This document shows positions 7,356 to 16,569 of a stretch of DNA of 64,000 nt, piece after piece (position 1 is the first letter of the stretch; each line of letters begins with the position of its first letter). The stretch spans positions 2,725,372 through 2,789,371 of the forward strand of contig NZ_KI632511.1 in the NCBI RefSeq assembly GCF_000504285.1. Direction: 5' to 3'. Source of the stretch: Actinospica robiniae DSM 44927 (lineage in GTDB: Bacteria > Actinomycetota > Actinomycetes > Streptomycetales > Catenulisporaceae). The notes beneath the pieces are model-generated. The model had not been told where the DNA came from, ran no database searches, and saw only the letters and a list, made by a program, of their open reading frames with translations. The position numbers and the translations under genes are program-made.

Positions 7356-8999
7356 ATGGTGGTGGATTGCGATGTCCTGGTGGTCGGGGCCGGCCCGGTC
7401 GGGCTGACCGCGGCCGCGGAGCTGGCCCGGCGCGGCGTGAAGTGCCGCGTGATCGACCAGCTCACCGCGCCGATGCCGTACGCGAAGGCCGTCGGCATCC
7501 AGCCCAGGACGCTGGAGGTCTGGGACGCGATGGGCGTCGTCCGGGAGGCGCTGGACGCCGCCGAACCGCTGCTGGGCCAGCGCGTCTACCTCAATGGGCG
7601 CGAGGTCTCGGCCCTCACGCTGGAGCTGCCGTCGGACGTGCCCTACGGCTTCGCCGCCCTCCCGCAGTACGAGGTCGAGCGGATCCTGACCGAGCACCTG
7701 GCGGCGCTCGGTGTGCAGGTCGAGCACAACACCCAGCTCGTCTCCTTCGCTCAGGACGCCGACGTGGTGCAGGCGACCTTGGAGCGGGCGCCCGGCGGCA
7801 AGACCCAGGATCGGATCGCCGTCCGCTACCTGGTCGGCTGCGACGGCGCGCACAGCACCGTGCGCAGAGGGCTCGGGCTGCGCTTCGAAGGGGACGCGTT
7901 CCCCGAGGAGTACATGATCGGCGACCTCGAGGTGGACTGGTCGCTGCCGCGCGGCTACGGGATCCGCGCGATGCACCAGACCGACGGCAAGACCGACGAC
8001 CTGCTGGTGTGCGTGCCGCTGCCGGGGCACGGCCGGTACCGGATGTCGATGCAGCTGCCGACGCCCTCGGCGGAGTCCGGCCAGGCCGCCCGCGACGAGG
8101 TCGTGCACGGTCTGCAGCCGGGCCGGGCCCCGGAGCTCTCGGACCTGCAGGCGGTGCTCGACCGGCTCTCCCCCGAGCCGGTCACGGCCTCGAACCTGCG
8201 CTGGTCCTCAGTCTTCCGCATCAGCCACCGGCTGGTCGACCACTACCGGCACGGGCGCGTGTTCATCGCCGGCGACGCCGCGCACATCCACCCGCCCACC
8301 GGCGGCCAGGGCATGAACACCGGCATCCAGGACGCGTACAACCTGGCGTGGAAGCTGGCGCTGGCCGTGCACGGCCAGTCCGCCGACGGACTGCTCGACA
8401 GCTACGAGGCGGAGCGGCGCCCGGTGGCCGAAGAGGTCGTCGGCCGCACGGTGCGCCACGCCCGCAGCGGCTTCGAAGGAGACCCGGACGACCCGTCCAC
8501 CATCATGCAGCGCGAGGCCCAGCTGCTCGTCGCGTATCCGGACAGCCCGCTCACCGGGCCGACGCCTACGCAGTCCGACGATGCCGCTTCCGGCGCGCGG
8601 CCCGGCGGCCGGGCGCCCGACTGCCGGGAGCTGCACAGCGCGATCGCCACCTATCCGCTGCGGCTGTTCGACCTGCTGCGCGGAACCGACCCCACCCTGC
8701 TGCTCTACGCGCAGAACGCGGCGGCCGCCGAGACCGTCTTCCCGCGTCTAGCCGCCGACGCGGCCTACCGGGCCGGCGGGCACCTCGACGCCTACGCGGT
8801 GCTCGCCGAGGGCGTCGAAGTGGTCGGTGATGGGATCCCGGTCGTGCACGACTCCGCCGGGCAGTTCCGGGCCGCGTACGCGCCGCACGACGCCGAGGCG
8901 TTCCTCATCCGGCCCGACGGCTACCTCGGCACCCGGGTCGACCTGACCGAGGACAGCACCCTGTTCGAGCACCTGGACCGCATTTTCGCAGCGGCCTGA
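7356..8999 (+). CDS. FAD-dependent aromatic monooxygenase (PheA/TfdB/RdmE-like)
   Basis: 547-residue class A flavoprotein hydroxylase using NAD(P)H and O2 on an aromatic substrate. Visible: the N-terminal FAD-binding GAGPVGLTAAAELARRG, the GCDGAHSTVRRGLG segment, the second FAD motif GDAAHIHPPTGGQGMNTGIQ, and a C-terminal thioredoxin-like extension ending in GYLGTRVDL. ATG 7356 is chosen because AGGAGGAGG sits 6 bases upstream. Relatives act in polyketide tailoring, rifamycin inactivation and phenol degradation; no polyketide or catabolic genes are adjacent, so the substrate is unknown. It converges with the GT4 gene, 9 bases away. Confidence 0.88.
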   Translation: MVVDCDVLVVGAGPVGLTAAAELARRGVKCRVIDQLTAPMPYAKAVGIQPRTLEVWDAMGVVREALDAAEPLLGQRVYLNGREVSALTLELPSDVPYGFAALPQYEVERILTEHLAALGVQVEHNTQLVSFAQDADVVQATLERAPGGKTQDRIAVRYLVGCDGAHSTVRRGLGLRFEGDAFPEEYMIGDLEVDWSLPRGYGIRAMHQTDGKTDDLLVCVPLPGHGRYRMSMQLPTPSAESGQAARDEVVHGLQPGRAPELSDLQAVLDRLSPEPVTASNLRWSSVFRISHRLVDHYRHGRVFIAGDAAHIHPPTGGQGMNTGIQDAYNLAWKLALAVHGQSADGLLDSYEAERRPVAEEVVGRTVRHARSGFEGDPDDPSTIMQREAQLLVAYPDSPLTGPTPTQSDDAASGARPGGRAPDCRELHSAIATYPLRLFDLLRGTDPTLLLYAQNAAAAETVFPRLAADAAYRAGGHLDAYAVLAEGVEVVGDGIPVVHDSAGQFRAAYAPHDAEAFLIRPDGYLGTRVDLTEDSTLFEHLDRIFAAA

Positions 9000-9008
9000 C
9001 GCCTCGGC

Positions 9009-10226
9009 TCAGAGCGCTGATCGGTACGCGGCGACGTAGCGGGCGCTCGAGGCCTCCCAGGCGAGTTCGGCCTCGAAGGTCTTGCGCAGCCGGGCTCCCT
9101 GGGCCTCCCGCTCGGCGACGGAGGCGTCCAGGAAGCGCTCGATCGCGGCGGTGAACGCGGGCAGGCCCATGTCCTCGGCGACGAATCCGGCCCCTGCGAC
9201 GAGGCGGGCGTTCTCGCGCAGCGGCCGCAGCACCACGGGGATGGCGCGGGCCATCGCGTGCGTCACCTTGTTCATCGCACAGTAGTGGTTGAACTCGATG
9301 TCGGGGTCGGGCACGAGCATGGCGTCGATGCCGCGGAAGAACCGGTCGATCTGGTCGCGGCCGAGCCACCCTCTGATCCGCACCACGTCTTCGAGGCCGA
9401 GCTCGGCGGTGCGGGCTCGGACCGCCGGCAGAGCCGGGCCGTCACCGGCGAGGTCGACCCGGAACCCGTTGCGGCCCTTGGCTTTGAGCGCGTGCACGGC
9501 CTCGATCAGGTCGCCGACGCCGTCCTGCTCGCCGATGACGCCGAGGTAGCCGAGCACGATCTCGTGGCCCTCGCCGTCGCCGCGGCCCGCATCCGTTTCC
9601 GCCTCCGCGGACGCCGAGGATTCGACCGGCGCGGTGCGCACGATGACCGCTTCGCGCCCGTACAGCTCCCTGAGACGGTCGGCTTGTTCGATGCTGGGCG
9701 TGAGGATCGCGTCCGCGGCGGCGACGGTCCGGCGCTCGCAGGCCAGGAAGAACGGCGCGAGCTTGCGGAAGGACGGACGCGAGGAAGCGAGCAGCGGCAC
9801 CACGTCGTGCTGGTCGTAGAGCGTGCGCACGCCGCGCCTGCGGGCCCGGCGCAGCAGCCCGAACGCGAGGTCCGGCGGGTTGCACACCTGCAGTGCGCGT
9901 GGCGCGCCGCGCAGCTCCGCCAGGGCTCTGCGCGCCTCGCGGCCGGCCGCGAACGTGGTCCACGCGCCCTCGAAGATCGTCGCCAGCCTGCCTTCGCCCT
10001 CGAAGGAGCGGAAGCACCGGATCTCCACGCCGTCGATCCGGCGCCGTCCGGGTCGGGCGTCGCGGATGGACGGGCACACGACGGCGACCCGGAATCCGGC
10101 GTCCCGCAGGGCGAGCGCCTCGGCCCAGACCCGGTGATCGTCCGGGACGGGCAGGTTGAAAACGACGATCACCGCTCCCGGGCCGGTCGCCACGGCGGCG
10201 CGGTCAGGGTTCTTGCGTGAGGGCAC
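9009..10226 (-). CDS. GT4-family (GT-B fold) glycosyltransferase
   Basis: Retaining glycosyltransferase of the glycogen synthase/MshA-like group; sugar and acceptor unknown. Visible: N-terminal donor-independent domain (VFNLPVPDDHRVWAEALALR), YDQHDVVPLL, the domain-linking region VLGYLGVIGEQDGVGDLIEA, and the C-terminal nucleotide-binding region around NHYCAMNKVTHAMARAIPVV, where an E-x7-E motif would normally sit. GTG 10226 is chosen for the upstream GGGAGA; the frame stays open further upstream to 10328. About 405 residues. It stands apart from the main exopolysaccharide genes but may serve them. Confidence 0.8.
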   Translation of the reverse strand: MPSRKNPDRAAVATGPGAVIVVFNLPVPDDHRVWAEALALRDAGFRVAVVCPSIRDARPGRRRIDGVEIRCFRSFEGEGRLATIFEGAWTTFAAGREARRALAELRGAPRALQVCNPPDLAFGLLRRARRRGVRTLYDQHDVVPLLASSRPSFRKLAPFFLACERRTVAAADAILTPSIEQADRLRELYGREAVIVRTAPVESSASAEAETDAGRGDGEGHEIVLGYLGVIGEQDGVGDLIEAVHALKAKGRNGFRVDLAGDGPALPAVRARTAELGLEDVVRIRGWLGRDQIDRFFRGIDAMLVPDPDIEFNHYCAMNKVTHAMARAIPVVLRPLRENARLVAGAGFVAEDMGLPAFTAAIERFLDASVAEREAQGARLRKTFEAELAWEASSARYVAAYRSAL

Positions 10227-10423
10227 GGGCTCTCCCGGCTTCCACCCGAGGCGGGTATGCGAGCTCGACGACACGGACGGGACCGACGATAACGGCCCGG
10301 GCCCGACCCGGTCGCGGCGTGGCAGCACTGTGACGGATCCGTGATCTCCGGGCGGGATCTTCGCACACTGCCTGCGCGCGGTACTGAGGCAGCCCTATCA
10401 TCGGGGGCGAAGGGGAGGCTTTC

Positions 10424-11746
10424 ATGTACATCCCGCGTGGTGGCGCGGCGACTGCTTCCGCGACGCGCGACCCTGCCCGGGCGCGGGTCGGGAAGGCGGG
10501 CGAACCGCGGCCGAGCGCGGCCCCGGAGCGGGTGCCGCGCAACGTGTACGCGCTCGGGTTCGTCAGCCTGCTGACGGACGTCTCGGCCGAGATGATCACC
10601 TCGGTGGTCGGCTACTACCTGCTGGTCTACCTCCAGGTCTCCACGGTCACGGTCGGTTTCCTGGACGGGCTCTACTCCGCGGTGCCAGTGCTGCTCTCGC
10701 TGACCGCCGCGTACCTCGCGGACCGGTTCCAGCGGCGCAAGCTGCTCGCCGGGGTCGGCTACGGCCTGTCCGCGGTGAGCAAGCTCGGCTTCCCGGTGGT
10801 GGGCCGCTCGATCTCCGGGCTCGGGCTGGTGCAGGGCGCCGACCGGCTCGGCAAGGGCCTGCGCACGGCGCCGCGGGACGCGCTGATCTCGCTCTCCAGC
10901 CCGGCGCCGATCCAGGCGCGGGCCTTCGGCGTGCACCGGATGATGGACACCATCGGCGCCTTCCTGGGCCCGCTGATCGCCGTGGTCGCGCTCGGCCTGT
11001 CGGTGGCCGCCACCGCGTTCGACGCGGTGTTCGTGGTCAGCTTCTGCATCGCGACGATCGGCCTGCTGGCCCTGATCCTGCTGGTGTCCGACCACCGCGA
11101 GCCGGCCGCGGCCGGGAAGTCCGAGCGGACCTCGTTCCGCGCGGCGCTGCGGCTGTTGGCGGACAAGAGGTTCCGGCGCGTGTGCGTGGCCGCGACGGTG
11201 CTGGGCGCCGCCTGGATCAGCGACACGTTCATCTATCTCGTGATCCAGCAACGGCTCGACCTGACAGCCGTCGAATACGCCCTGCTCGCCGTCGGCACCT
11301 CGGGTTCCTACCTGCTGCTCGCGATCCCGGCCGGGCGGATCGCGGACCGGGTCGGGCGCTGGCGCATCTTCCTCTACGGGCACCTGGCATTGCTGGCCGT
11401 CTACCTGTTGCTGGCCGGGCCGATCGGCGGCGTCGTGCTGCTGGTCGTGACGCTGCCGATCCACGGGCTCTTCTATGCGATGACCGACGGCGTGCTGATG
11501 GCGCACGCCGGTCCGATGCTGCCGCGGGAGCTGCGGACGGCGGGCCTGGCCCTGCTGCAGAGCGTGCGCGCGCTCGGCGCGTTCGTCTCGTCGCTGGCCT
11601 TCGGCTTCGCCTGGTCGATGGCGGGTTCGCGCGCGGTCGTCGGCGGCTACGTCCTGGCCCTCGTGCTCGCCCTCGTCGTCGCGGTGAAGCTGGCCCGTCC
11701 GGAGAAGCTGCTCCGCCCCGAGAAAGAGATGAGCTCGACGTCATGA
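10424..11746 (+). CDS. MFS transporter
   Basis: 440-residue major facilitator with about 12 membrane helices after a 40-residue basic N-terminal tail. Signatures: SLLTDVSAEMITSVVGYYL in helix 1, the loop 2-3 motif AAYLADRFQRRKLL and GKGLRTAPRDALISLS. These fit the subgroup with LTDVSSEM, whose substrates are poorly defined. ATG 10424 follows GGGGAGG. The stop overlaps the start of the next gene (ATGA), so the two are coupled. Confidence 0.85.
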   Translation: MYIPRGGAATASATRDPARARVGKAGEPRPSAAPERVPRNVYALGFVSLLTDVSAEMITSVVGYYLLVYLQVSTVTVGFLDGLYSAVPVLLSLTAAYLADRFQRRKLLAGVGYGLSAVSKLGFPVVGRSISGLGLVQGADRLGKGLRTAPRDALISLSSPAPIQARAFGVHRMMDTIGAFLGPLIAVVALGLSVAATAFDAVFVVSFCIATIGLLALILLVSDHREPAAAGKSERTSFRAALRLLADKRFRRVCVAATVLGAAWISDTFIYLVIQQRLDLTAVEYALLAVGTSGSYLLLAIPAGRIADRVGRWRIFLYGHLALLAVYLLLAGPIGGVVLLVVTLPIHGLFYAMTDGVLMAHAGPMLPRELRTAGLALLQSVRALGAFVSSLAFGFAWSMAGSRAVVGGYVLALVLALVVAVKLARPEKLLRPEKEMSSTS

Positions 11747-12798
11747 GTGCCACGCGCAACCAGACCACTGACGGCCCCGGGATCGCGCGGTGGCGGATCT
11801 GGGCGTTCGTCCTCGGCAGCGTGCTGTTCCTGGGCGCGGCGGCCGGCTACAGCGTCTACGCGGCGCAGCGGCATTCCTCGGAGGTCGCGTCGACCGCGCA
11901 CGCGTTCTCCAGCACCGTGCCGCTGTCCGGGACACCGAAGATCCTCTACATGTCCACGGCGGTGGGTGCGGACGAGTACCACCTCGCCGAGGTTCCCGAG
12001 TCCGATGCCGGAGCCTCCCCGGACCTGTCCACGCTCAAGTGCGAACGGTCGTACGCCGCTGCGGGAACCCTCTCCTGCCTGAACGCCGGCAGTGCGCTCA
12101 ATCCGACGCAGTACACCGAGGTGTATCAGGACACGACCGGTACGCCGAAACTCCTCACGAAGATCCCCCTGCCCGGAAATCCCAGTCGGACCAGGGTTTC
12201 CCCGGACGGACGACTGGTCGCCTGGACCGTGTTCGTCAGCGGAGACTCCTACAACGGGCCGCAGTTCTCCACCCGCACCGGCGTGTACGACGTCAAGACG
12301 GGCACGGTCATCCAGAGCCTGGAGACCTTCACCGCCAAGGTGAACGGCAAGATCTATAAGGCTGTGGACATCAACTACTGGGGCATTACCTTCGAACCCG
12401 ACGACGTCCACTTCTACGTCACCATGGGCTCGGCCGGCCAGACCTGGCTGATGCGGGGCGACCTGGCCACGCGCACACTGACCTCGGTGATCTCGAACGT
12501 CGAATGCCCCTCGCTCTCGCCGGACGGCACCCGCATCGTGTTCAAGAAGCGGGTCTCGACGAATCTCGCCACGCCGTGGCGCCTCTACGTGCTCGACCTC
12601 GCCACGCTCAAGGAGACCCCGCTCGCCGAGACGCGCAGCATCGACGACCAGGCCGCGTGGCTCGGCGACGACACCGTCATGTACCAGGTGCCCTCGCCCG
12701 CCGGTTACGACATCTGGGCGGTGCCGGCGGACGGCACCGGCACTCCCCGTCTCCTGATCCGCAACGGGAAGTCACCCGTGGTGGTCGGCGGCTCCTGA
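11743..12798 (+). CDS. membrane-anchored TolB/WD40-like beta-propeller protein
   Basis: 351 residues: a short cytosolic tail, one signal-anchor helix (WRIWAFVLGSVLFLGAAAGY) and an exported domain. The domain contains TolB-like blades with SPDG turns (RVSPDGRLVAWTVFV, SLSPDGTRIVFKKRV, DIWAVPADGTG). No enzyme motif was seen. Starts 4 bp inside the MFS gene. Such proteins usually act as extracytoplasmic scaffolds or sensors. The last 27 bases overlap the convergent acetyltransferase gene. Confidence 0.7.
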   Translation: MSATRNQTTDGPGIARWRIWAFVLGSVLFLGAAAGYSVYAAQRHSSEVASTAHAFSSTVPLSGTPKILYMSTAVGADEYHLAEVPESDAGASPDLSTLKCERSYAAAGTLSCLNAGSALNPTQYTEVYQDTTGTPKLLTKIPLPGNPSRTRVSPDGRLVAWTVFVSGDSYNGPQFSTRTGVYDVKTGTVIQSLETFTAKVNGKIYKAVDINYWGITFEPDDVHFYVTMGSAGQTWLMRGDLATRTLTSVISNVECPSLSPDGTRIVFKKRVSTNLATPWRLYVLDLATLKETPLAETRSIDDQAAWLGDDTVMYQVPSPAGYDIWAVPADGTGTPRLLIRNGKSPVVVGGS

Positions 12799-13428
12799 TT
12801 CGGTCAGCACCCCGTCGCGTTCCTGGTGCAGCCGCCCGGTGGTCGGGCAGCGGAACCGGCCCTCACCCTCGTCCACCAGCGGCACTCCGGCCCGGCCCAC
12901 CCAGCCGATCCGCCGGGCCGGCACACCGACCACGAGGGCGAAGTCGGGCACGTCCCGCACGACCACCGCGCCCGCGGCCACCAGCGCCCAGCGGCCGATC
13001 CGCACCGGCGCCACGCACACGCTGCGGGCGCCGAGCGAGGCGCCCTCCCCGACGCGCACGCCCACGGCCTCCCAGTCGTCCGCCGTCTTGAGCCGGCCCT
13101 CCGGGGTGACCGCGCGCGGGTAGGTGTCGTTGGTGAGCACCACCGCGGGGCCGACGAACGCGCCGTCCCCGAGTTCCGCGGGCTCGTAGATCAGGGCCTG
13201 ATTCTGGATCTTGACATTGTTCCCGACCCGCACGCCCGGGCCCAGATACGCCCCGCGGCCGATCACGCAGTTCTCTCCGACGCTGGCGTCCTGCCGCACC
13301 GTGGCCAGGTCCCACACCGAAGAGCCGGCGCCGACGCTCGCCCCCGGCTCCACGCTCGCGCTCGGCGCGATCCGGACGCCTGCCGGCTCCGGTGCCGCCG
13401 CGGTGTCCGGCTCAGACGATGACAGCAT
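12772..13428 (-). CDS. left-handed beta-helix sugar acetyltransferase (WbpD/WlbB-like)
   Basis: 218 residues made of hexapeptide repeats (VRIAPSASVEPGASVGAG onward). Stretches NNVKIQNQALIYEP, GPAVVLTNDTYPRA and GAVVVRDVPDFALVVGVPAR resemble WbpD/WlbB, which N-acetylate UDP-2-acetamido-3-amino-glucuronate using acetyl-CoA. A Gfo/Idh (WbpB-like) and DegT (WbpE-like) set at 29.5-34.7 kb could supply that substrate, so this may be the last step of a diacetamido-uronic acid pathway (inference). ATG 13428 follows GGAGGAAGCGG and lies 17 bp inside the upstream Wzz-like gene. Confidence 0.82.
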   Translation of the reverse strand: MLSSSEPDTAAAPEPAGVRIAPSASVEPGASVGAGSSVWDLATVRQDASVGENCVIGRGAYLGPGVRVGNNVKIQNQALIYEPAELGDGAFVGPAVVLTNDTYPRAVTPEGRLKTADDWEAVGVRVGEGASLGARSVCVAPVRIGRWALVAAGAVVVRDVPDFALVVGVPARRIGWVGRAGVPLVDEGEGRFRCPTTGRLHQERDGVLTESGAADHHG

Positions 13429-14083
13429 CCGCTTCCTCCGTGTTCGTCTCCTGATCCCAGGACGCTGCCGAGCCCGACCGCCCCTTGCGGCGGTTGTGCA
13501 GCCGCAGCGACACCGCGACCGCCAGCCCGAAGCCCAGCAACGCCACGCCGATCGCGCCGCGCGAATGCGAGCCGTGCAACTGCACCGCCGTCGGCGGCGC
13601 GAGGGTGGCGTCGCTGATCTGCACCTTGTCCACCACGCCGGTGTTCGCCTGCATGGTGTGCAGGCCCGCGCCATAGGCCTGGATCAGGACCCCGGCCTCC
13701 CGCACCAGCGCGTCAGGGTCCGGACCCGTGACCGTGATCAGCTCGCTGGGCACCCGGTACGCGGGCGTCTCGCTGGTGCCGTTGTTCCTCGGCGCGATGG
13801 TGAACGTGTCGGTCACGCCCTGGGCGCGCAGCCCGTCCGCGTCGGCCCCGCTGGTGAGCAGGTCGTCCACGGCCACCCCGACCGCCGCCAGCGAGGGCGT
13901 GGCCGCCGCCAGCTGGTTCGGCACGCTCGGCTCCTTCGGCGGGACCAGGGCCACCACCGCGGTCGCCTGGTAGAGCGGCTTCTCCCGGATGGCCAGGTAA
14001 CCCACAGCGGCCACGCACAGCAGCACGGCGAGGAAGGCATACCAGCGCGCGCGCAGCGCGGTGAGCACCTCTTGGAACGTCAA
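13412..14083 (-). CDS. Wzz-like chain-length determinant/capsule export regulator
   Basis: 223 residues with the polysaccharide co-polymerase topology: a cytosolic start, a membrane helix at about 14-32 (WYAFLAVLLCVAAVGYLAI), an extracytoplasmic domain and a second helix at about 188-206 (GAIGVALLGFGLAVAVSL). A short basic/acidic tail follows, with no BY-kinase domain. Presumed to control polymer length with the Wzy-like protein. Divergent from a second Wzz-like gene at 14409. Confidence 0.78.
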   Translation of the reverse strand: MTFQEVLTALRARWYAFLAVLLCVAAVGYLAIREKPLYQATAVVALVPPKEPSVPNQLAAATPSLAAVGVAVDDLLTSGADADGLRAQGVTDTFTIAPRNNGTSETPAYRVPSELITVTGPDPDALVREAGVLIQAYGAGLHTMQANTGVVDKVQISDATLAPPTAVQLHGSHSRGAIGVALLGFGLAVAVSLRLHNRRKGRSGSAASWDQETNTEEADAVIV

Positions 14084-14408
14084 CGGCCTCTCTCCCTAAG
14101 GACGTCGTACACAGACGGTCTCGCAGCAGCGGTCGGTGTACGGCCGGTCGCGCCCCGTCGGCGGCCAGCGTACCGGCGCGCGCGCGGCGCATGGAAGGCG
14201 CGCTCGGCACGGATTTCACGCGAGGACGGTGAAATCCCGCGCCGCGTCTGACAGACTTGGCCCCGCGGGCACAGCGAGTCCGCATCCGTACGTGCTCCGG
14301 GGGGAGTGGCAAGGTGGGTTCCTCCCGCACGGAGCGCGAGCCAGTGTGCAAGTGATCTGATCGAGCACAGCCTTACCGGGGTCCGCCCCGGTGTCCCTGG
14401 AGGGGTCG
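14084..14408. other. divergent intergenic region between two Wzz-like genes
   Basis: 325 bp without a gene; it must hold promoters for both exopolysaccharide transcripts. A small hairpin ACCGGGG-tccg-CCCCGGT (14375-14392) lies directly before the GGAGGGG ribosome site of the rightward gene and could affect its translation. No known riboswitch was recognised. Confidence 0.5.
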
Positions 14409-15194
14409 ATGAGCCTCGCCGAAATGTGGCGGGTCATACGCAGGAGATGGTACGTGTTGCTGCCATCCATCCTGCTTGTCATGGGTTTGACCGCGGGCGT
14501 CTACGTGTCCATACCCGCGCAGTATCAAACCAGTGCCATGATGAGTCTGCTGGCGTCACAGCAGTCGATCAAGGGCACGTCCACGGTCCCGGGTACCTCG
14601 AACCCGTTCATGAACTTCGATTCCTCGCTCAACGACACGGCCGACTTCCTGGTGCGCAGGCTCGCCTCCACCGACGCGGCCCAGCAGCTGGGCGACGAGG
14701 GCGTCTCCGGCTACACGGCCGTGCTGGCCGCGAGCCAGGGCCCGTTCATCGAGCTGACCGCCAACGGGTCCACCCCGGCCGCGGCCAGCGCCGCCATCAG
14801 CAAGCTGATCGCCTACACCAGCCAGCAGCTCCAGCAGCTCCAGCAGCAGCAGGGCGTGCCGGCCCAGGCGATGATCGAGTCCGCGGTGATCGTGCCGGGC
14901 AGCCCGGCGCTGGCGCAGACCAAGAAGCGCACCCAGGACTCCCTCGGCGCCGGCGCCGGCGGCTTCGCCCTGGCCCTGCTGGCCACCTTCGCCGTCGACG
15001 CGCTGGCCCTGCGCCGCCGCGCCGGCAAGCGGCGCGCCGCTCCCCCGTCGTCCTCCTACGAGCCGCCGGCGCCGCCGGCCGCCGGGCCTACGGGCGAGCC
15101 GGCGCACGTGCGCCGCCGCTCCTCCCGGCCGGGCGACCGCAGCACGCAGATCACCAGCGAGCTGATCAGCCCGCTGTCGGAAGTGCGCGACTGA
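14409..15194 (+). CDS. Wzz-like chain-length determinant, second copy
   Basis: 261 residues. Begins MSLAEMWRVIRRRWYVLLPS, a classic Wzz start, with helix 1 at about 15-37, an extracytoplasmic domain rich in Ala/Ser/Gln (a Gln run QQLQQLQQQQ near 140-150) and helix 2 at about 180-200. A 60-residue Pro/Arg/Ser cytosolic tail ends in TQITSELISPLSEVRD; no kinase domain. ATG 14409 follows GGAGGGG; the GTG at 14391 is less likely. Four bases separate it from the polymerase gene. Confidence 0.8.
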   Translation: MSLAEMWRVIRRRWYVLLPSILLVMGLTAGVYVSIPAQYQTSAMMSLLASQQSIKGTSTVPGTSNPFMNFDSSLNDTADFLVRRLASTDAAQQLGDEGVSGYTAVLAASQGPFIELTANGSTPAAASAAISKLIAYTSQQLQQLQQQQGVPAQAMIESAVIVPGSPALAQTKKRTQDSLGAGAGGFALALLATFAVDALALRRRAGKRRAAPPSSSYEPPAPPAAGPTGEPAHVRRRSSRPGDRSTQITSELISPLSEVRD

Positions 15195-15198
15195 GAAC

Positions 15199-16569
15199 GT
15201 GGCAACCCCGCGCATCCGAGCCCGCAGCGTCGTGGTCCTCACGACCTACCTGGTGCTCGTCGAGTTCATCCCCTCGGGCTGGGTGCTGCCCTCGTTCGGC
15301 GACGTGGGCACGCCGGCGAACATCTTCGCGCTGGTCGCGCTGATCTGGTACGCCGCGTCCTGGCTGGCCGGGCGGGTCCGCCCGGCCCCGGGCACCGGCG
15401 CCGTGCGCGTGGCCATGTGGGTGTTCGGCGCCTCGATCCTGCTCGCCTACCTGGCCCTGGCCTCCTCGGACCGGCAGGCCGCCGCCCTGGAGATCCAGGC
15501 CGCCGACCGCGGGCTGATCGGCTTCGCGGCCTGGATCGGGGTGGTGGTGATCGCCTCCGCCGGCATCCGCGACCTGGCCGACCTGCAGCTGCTGCTGCGC
15601 CGGGCGGTGGTCTACGGGTCCTTCGTCGGCGCGCTGGGCATCGTCGAGTTCTTCACCTCCAGCAACCTGCTGGCCCGGGTGCACATCCCGGGCCTGCGGG
15701 CCAGCAGCCTGGTCAGCTCCCTGATGACGCGCGGGGCCTACATCCGGCCGTCCTCGAACACCTCACAGCCGCTCGAGCTCGCCGCCGTGCTGGCCCTGCT
15801 GCTGCCGTTCGCGCTGCAGCAGGCGCTCGACCCGGCCCGCGAGGGCTGGGCCCGGCGCTGGGTGCCGGTGATCTGCATCGGCGGCGCGATGCCGCTGACG
15901 GTCTCGCGCACCTCGATCATCGGGCTCGCCGTCGTGCTGATGCTGCTGATCCCGACCTGGCCGTCGCACCGCCGGTGGCCCGCCCTCGGCGTGATCGTGT
16001 GCGGGATCGGGCTGCTCAAGCTGGCCGTGCCGGGGCTGGTCTCGACCACCTTCGGCCTGTTCGCCTCCTTCCTCGGCAACTCGGACGACAGCACCCAGGC
16101 GCGCACCGCCGACTACGCCGGGGTGGCGCAGTACATCGAGCAGCGGCCCTGGTTCGGCCGCGGCTACGGCACGTTCATCCCGAGCCTGTACCGGTACACG
16201 GACAACATGTACCTGCTCGCCATCGTCGAGATCGGCGTCGTCGGCGTGCTGGCGATCCTCGGGCTGTACCTGACCGGCTGGCGCTGCGCCCGGCTGGGCC
16301 GTCGGCTGACCGACGATCCGGTGCGGCGCGAGCTCGGGCAGTGCTTCGCCGCCGCGATGGCCGCGTCGCTGATCCTGAGCGCCACCTTCGACTCGCTCGG
16401 CTTCCCGATGTTCGCGGGCCTGCTCTTCCTGCTGATCGGCCTGTCCGGCGCCTATCTCGGCATCATGCGGCGCGAGGCGGCCGAGCGCCGCGACGCGCTG
16501 TTCGCCGAGGCCGCCACCATCCGGATGGAGCGGGTGCCCGCGATCGACGGGGCGGGGGGCGGAGCGTGA
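15199..16569 (+). CDS. O-antigen ligase/polymerase-like (Wzy-type) membrane protein
   Basis: 456 residues with about 10-12 membrane helices. The large extracytoplasmic loop with ARTADYAGVAQYIEQRPWFG and GRGYGTFIPSLYRYTDNMYL is the usual RGxG-type Wzy/WaaL signature region. Likely polymerises lipid-linked repeat units on the outer face of the membrane. Lies between a Wzz-like and a Wzx-like gene; GTGA overlap with the flippase gene shows coupling. Confidence 0.85.
   Translation: MATPRIRARSVVVLTTYLVLVEFIPSGWVLPSFGDVGTPANIFALVALIWYAASWLAGRVRPAPGTGAVRVAMWVFGASILLAYLALASSDRQAAALEIQAADRGLIGFAAWIGVVVIASAGIRDLADLQLLLRRAVVYGSFVGALGIVEFFTSSNLLARVHIPGLRASSLVSSLMTRGAYIRPSSNTSQPLELAAVLALLLPFALQQALDPAREGWARRWVPVICIGGAMPLTVSRTSIIGLAVVLMLLIPTWPSHRRWPALGVIVCGIGLLKLAVPGLVSTTFGLFASFLGNSDDSTQARTADYAGVAQYIEQRPWFGRGYGTFIPSLYRYTDNMYLLAIVEIGVVGVLAILGLYLTGWRCARLGRRLTDDPVRRELGQCFAAAMAASLILSATFDSLGFPMFAGLLFLLIGLSGAYLGIMRREAAERRDALFAEAATIRMERVPAIDGAGGGA

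Noticed and set aside
7356-12798. Biosynthetic gene cluster around the FAD monooxygenase, GT4 and MFS genes
   Set aside because: No core synthase (PKS, NRPS, terpene or RiPP) is present, the genes are in mixed orientations, and terminators separate them.
14250-14410. Riboswitch-like GGGGGGAGTGGCAAGG segment before the second Wzz gene
   Set aside because: It shows G-rich boxes reminiscent of nucleotide riboswitches, but I could not fit a known consensus or a consistent pairing.
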